From Alphaproteobacteria bacterium (GTDB lineage: Bacteria > Pseudomonadota > Alphaproteobacteria > ATCC43930 > CGMCC-115725): a stretch of DNA of 7,913 nucleotides. A model generated the notes under the pieces. That model was not told the origin of the DNA and did no database searches. It saw only the letters and a program-made list of their open reading frames with translations. Below, piece after piece: positions 5,959 to 7,913 of the stretch (position 1 is its first letter; the number at the start of each line of letters is the position of its first letter). Location of the stretch: NCBI GenBank assembly GCA_019237175.1, contig JAFAHP010000761.1:1-7913 (forward strand), written 5' to 3'. Made by a program: the position numbers and the translations under genes.

Positions 5959-7200
5959 GTGATCGTCTTTGATGTCTCACGCTTGATCGCGCGGGCCGGA
6001 CGCGTGACGCCGACCGGGATTGATCGAGTCGAACTTGCCTACGCCCGACATCTGATCGCCGGGACTGACGCACTGGGTTTTGCCCGGGTTACGCGTTACG
6101 GGCGGTTTGCATTGCTGCCACGTCCGGCAGTAGAGCGTTATATCGCGGCGCTTGCTATCTTGTGGCGTGACGGGGCTAGTATGCGCCACCGCCGCAGGGT
6201 CCGGTGGGCGATAATGCACCTGCGGTTCGCAAGCTTATCGCGGGGGCGCGCCTTACCGGGGGACACGTCGCGCGATACGCACCAGGCGATCTATTTGCTG
6301 GTGTCACACCACCATCTCGAAAACCGGCATCTTATTGCCAGGATCAAGAACCGATACGGGATGAGATTTGTCTGCCTAATCCACGATTTGATCCCGATCG
6401 AGTTTCCGGAATACGCAAGGCCCGGTCAGGACGCCCGTCATCGTCGGCGCATCGCAACGGTCAGGGCACTCGCCGATGCCGTCATCGTCCCATCGATCGC
6501 GACGGGTGAAGCGCTTCGTGGTGATCGTTGCCTCCGAATGCTGACCTCACCCTTCGGCGTGGACCTGCCAGCCGGTGGCGCGCCTCAGTCAGACCCGGCG
6601 GAACGCCCGTATTTCGTCTGCCTTGGCACGATCGCGCCGCACAAAAACCATCTGCTGCTGCTCAACTTGTGGCGTGATTTTGTCAGGCGATTGCACGGCC
6701 AGGCGCCAGCCCTGCTGCTGATCGGCCGGCGAGGATGGGAAATCGAAAACACAATCGACATGCTCGATCGCTGTCCTGGATTGCGCGGCGTTGTCTTAGA
6801 ACGCAGTAAACTGCCCGATGCCGAGGTGGTTCGACTGGTAAAAAATGCGCGGGCATTGCTGCTGCCGTCTCACGCCGAAGGGTTTGGCTTTCCGCTGATC
6901 GAAGCGCTGGTTTTCGGCACTCCGGTGCTTTGCAGCGACATTCCGCCGCTGCACGAGATTGGCGGCGATGTGCCGGAATATTTCGACCCGCTCGATTGCA
7001 GCGCTTGGCGCGCGGCGGTTCTAGACTATGCTCTCGATCCCTCGCCGCGGCGCGAGGCCCAGCTGCAGCGCTTGGCAGCTTGGCAGCCGCCGCGCTGGAC
7101 AGATCATTTCGCTGCGGTCGATGCGCTAATCGCGGAGCTCGCGATGGCGCCCGACCAGTGTTTCTATCAGCCCGCGGCGCGCCCAAACCGGCTGCGGTGA
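5959..7200 (+). CDS. GT4-type glycosyltransferase
   Basis: A retaining GT-B fold sugar transferase of 413 residues, probably cytoplasmic or membrane-peripheral, that moves a sugar from a nucleotide-sugar donor in surface polysaccharide or glycolipid synthesis. The N-terminal acceptor domain opens with MIVFDVSRLI and PTGIDRVELAYARH (17-31), a pattern I associate with alphaproteobacterial polysaccharide glycosyltransferases. IHDLIP (141-146) follows at the end of that domain. The C-terminal domain has GTIAPHKNH (223-231, donor-phosphate contact at Lys229) and the E-x7-E signature Glu307/Glu315 in AEGFGFPLIEAL, followed by GTPVLCSDIPPLHEIGG. The GTG start is forced: an in-frame stop lies at 5941 and no other start lies between. 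Ribosome binding would rest on a weak CGGA at 5949-5952. Donor and acceptor are unknown. An oxoamine synthase remnant starts directly after the stop, suggesting this was part of a larger glycolipid or polysaccharide cluster. Confidence 0.9.
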   Translation: MIVFDVSRLIARAGRVTPTGIDRVELAYARHLIAGTDALGFARVTRYGRFALLPRPAVERYIAALAILWRDGASMRHRRRVRWAIMHLRFASLSRGRALPGDTSRDTHQAIYLLVSHHHLENRHLIARIKNRYGMRFVCLIHDLIPIEFPEYARPGQDARHRRRIATVRALADAVIVPSIATGEALRGDRCLRMLTSPFGVDLPAGGAPQSDPAERPYFVCLGTIAPHKNHLLLLNLWRDFVRRLHGQAPALLLIGRRGWEIENTIDMLDRCPGLRGVVLERSKLPDAEVVRLVKNARALLLPSHAEGFGFPLIEALVFGTPVLCSDIPPLHEIGGDVPEYFDPLDCSAWRAAVLDYALDPSPRREAQLQRLAAWQPPRWTDHFAAVDALIAELAMAPDQCFYQPAARPNRLR

Positions 7201-7201
7201 T

Positions 7202-7329
7202 CGATGTTCCGCGCAGCTGTCGAAACTCGGCGGCTCGGTCGGTGCCTCGATCGTGCTGTGCGGCGAGCGCAGGCGCTGTTCAACCGCGGGATCAATGTCC
7301 AGCCGATCGTCTATCCCGCCGTGCTCGAG
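7202..7329 (+). pseudogene. Remnant of an alpha-oxoamine synthase (PLP enzyme), frameshifted
   Basis: The frame beginning at 7261 reads RRAQALFNRGINVQPIVYP followed by AVLE. This matches the C-terminal region of alpha-oxoamine synthases (BioF, 2-amino-3-ketobutyrate ligase, serine palmitoyltransferase relatives), where LFxRGINVQPIxYPAVPE is a characteristic string. Just upstream, in another frame (7202-7273), AQLSKLGGSVGASIVLCGERR fits the segment expected immediately before it (a helix ending in KLG, then a strand and the G-D/E-xxR stretch). The two frames join near 7262-7275, so there is an indel. The bulk of the enzyme, including the PLP lysine region, is absent upstream because the glycosyltransferase occupies that space, and the following RLRFF-type strand is lost at about 7330. 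This is a decayed internal piece, not a functional gene. Identification is by motif memory; a protein-profile search of the joined frames would settle it. Confidence 0.6.
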
Positions 7330-7336
7330 GCACCCC

Positions 7337-7614
7337 TTGGAGGATATTGCCAACATTGTTGCCGACGACGTCGAGCGTCCCGGTGTTGCTGAGTGCTGTG
7401 GCGTTGTTGGCGACCAAATTATCAAAGGTCTGCACAGAGTTGTTGTTTTTTCTGACGTAGAGGTTGCCGCCGATCTTGTTGCCGGCGCAAATCAATGGCG
7501 CGTTCGAGCCGATTTGGATGGCGGCGGCCTAGTGTTGACCGTCGAGTTGCCCACGGTCGTGGTGCCGCAGACCGAATTGCTGGCGGTGCTCGTCGGCAGG
7601 CTCAGTCTCATCAT
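7337..7614 (-). pseudogene. Remnant of an Asn-rich beta-helix-like repeat protein, frameshifted
   Basis: On the - strand, codons 7528-7337 read AAAIQIGSNAPLICAGNKIG, then GGNLYVRKNNNSVQTFDNLV, then NNATALSNTGTLDVVGNNVG and NILQ. The short periodic blocks of N, G, T and V (GNKIGGNLYV, NNSVQTFDNLV, GTLDVVGNNVGNIL) resemble bacterial right-handed beta-helix proteins of the GNLxVxxN type, usually secreted or surface proteins. Upstream, from an ATG at 7614, another frame gives LPTSTASNSVCGTTTVGNST, which fits the same protein. The first frame meets TAG at 7531-7529, so a net frameshift at about 7530 breaks the gene. The C-terminal end is lost after 7337, where unrelated sequence (the oxoamine synthase remnant) begins. 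No signal peptide remains. An open + strand frame across the same DNA (7253-7642) is its antisense image. The repeat-family assignment is a judgement from residue pattern, less certain than the evidence of disruption. Confidence 0.45.
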
Positions 7615-7639
7615 GCTCACTCGCGACCGCTTCGCTGCC

Positions 7640-7913
7640 TGAAGCGACCTCCCTTCGAACAGCTTATATTTTCACCTCTGAAACCGTCCAGCATCAGCAC
7701 CTATGACACAGAGCGGTCGGTTGAAAATCATTGCCTGATTGCGTGCGATGCGACGAGGTGGTAGACAAAGTCAACGAATACATGGCCAAAAATGCCGTTA
7801 TGGCCGTCGACGACTGTGCGCGTTGCGCCGACAAACCAACACGGATTGTGTTCGTCTGTGCTTGGGCTTCTCTAACGACCGCATTAGTCCGCGGGAGCGG
7901 TTCGCCGCGATTG
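7640..7913. other. Unassigned right end, possible 5' part of a + strand ORF
   Basis: No gene can be called with confidence. One + frame is open from after a TGA at 7722-7724 to the window end (at least 63 codons). It includes two CxxC pairs, DCVRC (about 7737-7751) and DCARC (about 7812-7826), 21 residues apart, a zinc-ribbon-like spacing. Possible starts are TTG 7731, GTG 7743 and ATG 7782, none with a clear ribosome-binding site. Another + frame is also open to the edge from about 7740, and one - strand frame is open across most of the stretch, so openness alone is weak evidence. Confidence 0.18.

Noticed and set aside
5561..5962. 133-codon plus-strand frame overlapping the end of the 156-residue gene
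   Set aside because: It is Arg/Pro-rich, overlaps the previous gene out of frame, runs through the hairpin and repeats, and lacks a ribosome-binding site.
6683..7186. 167-codon minus-strand frame inside the glycosyltransferase
   Set aside because: It is antisense to the GT4 signature region and is dominated by Arg and Ala, typical of a shadow frame.
7253..7642. 129-codon plus-strand frame after the glycosyltransferase
   Set aside because: Its Val/Asp/Leu-rich sequence is what the complement of an Asn/Gly/Thr-rich repeat gene gives. It also joins the oxoamine synthase scar to the antisense of the repeat-protein remnant, so it spans two unrelated pieces.
7201..7913. Insertion sequence or transposase in the debris region
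   Set aside because: No transposase motif, terminal inverted repeats or target-site duplication could be found around the remnants.

Overview
The window looks like chromosomal DNA of a GC-rich Alphaproteobacterium (Rhodospirillales or Hyphomicrobiales type). This rests on base composition, codon use and the general look of the proteins, not on any marker gene. No rRNA, tRNA, CRISPR array or intact mobile element is visible.

Layout. Positions 1-2373 (+) hold the 3' three quarters of an RND (HAE1, MdtB/MdtC-like) multidrug efflux permease, cut by the window edge. It converges on a complete D-2-hydroxyacid dehydrogenase gene (3512-2568, -). A 376-bp divergent spacer separates that gene from a class II aldolase/adducin-family gene (3889-4671, +). 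Next comes a 473-bp non-coding stretch with two nested interrupted inverted repeats, a sigma70-like promoter and a perfect hairpin. This leads to a 156-residue protein of unknown function (5145-5615, +), which has a second strong hairpin directly after its stop. A 343-bp spacer carries a short tandem repeat, a 13-bp palindrome and a doubtful 77-codon ORF. A complete GT4-type glycosyltransferase follows (5959-7200, +).

Right end. From 7201 on there is no convincing intact gene. Two recognisable gene remnants lie back to back: a frameshifted piece of an alpha-oxoamine synthase (PLP enzyme, + strand, about 7202-7329) and a frameshifted, asparagine-rich, beta-helix-like repeat protein on the - strand (about 7614-7337). 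Only a few bases separate them. The last 270 bp have no gene that can be called with confidence.

Function. The dehydrogenase and aldolase may share a control region and act on small hydroxy- or oxo-acids or sugar-derived substrates, but the substrates cannot be read from sequence. The glycosyltransferase points to surface polysaccharide or glycolipid synthesis, and the adjacent oxoamine synthase scar would fit a decayed lipid or polysaccharide locus. I do not see a complete new defence or mobile system. The most unusual parts are the gene-remnant junction near 7330-7337 and the structured spacer at 4793-5127.
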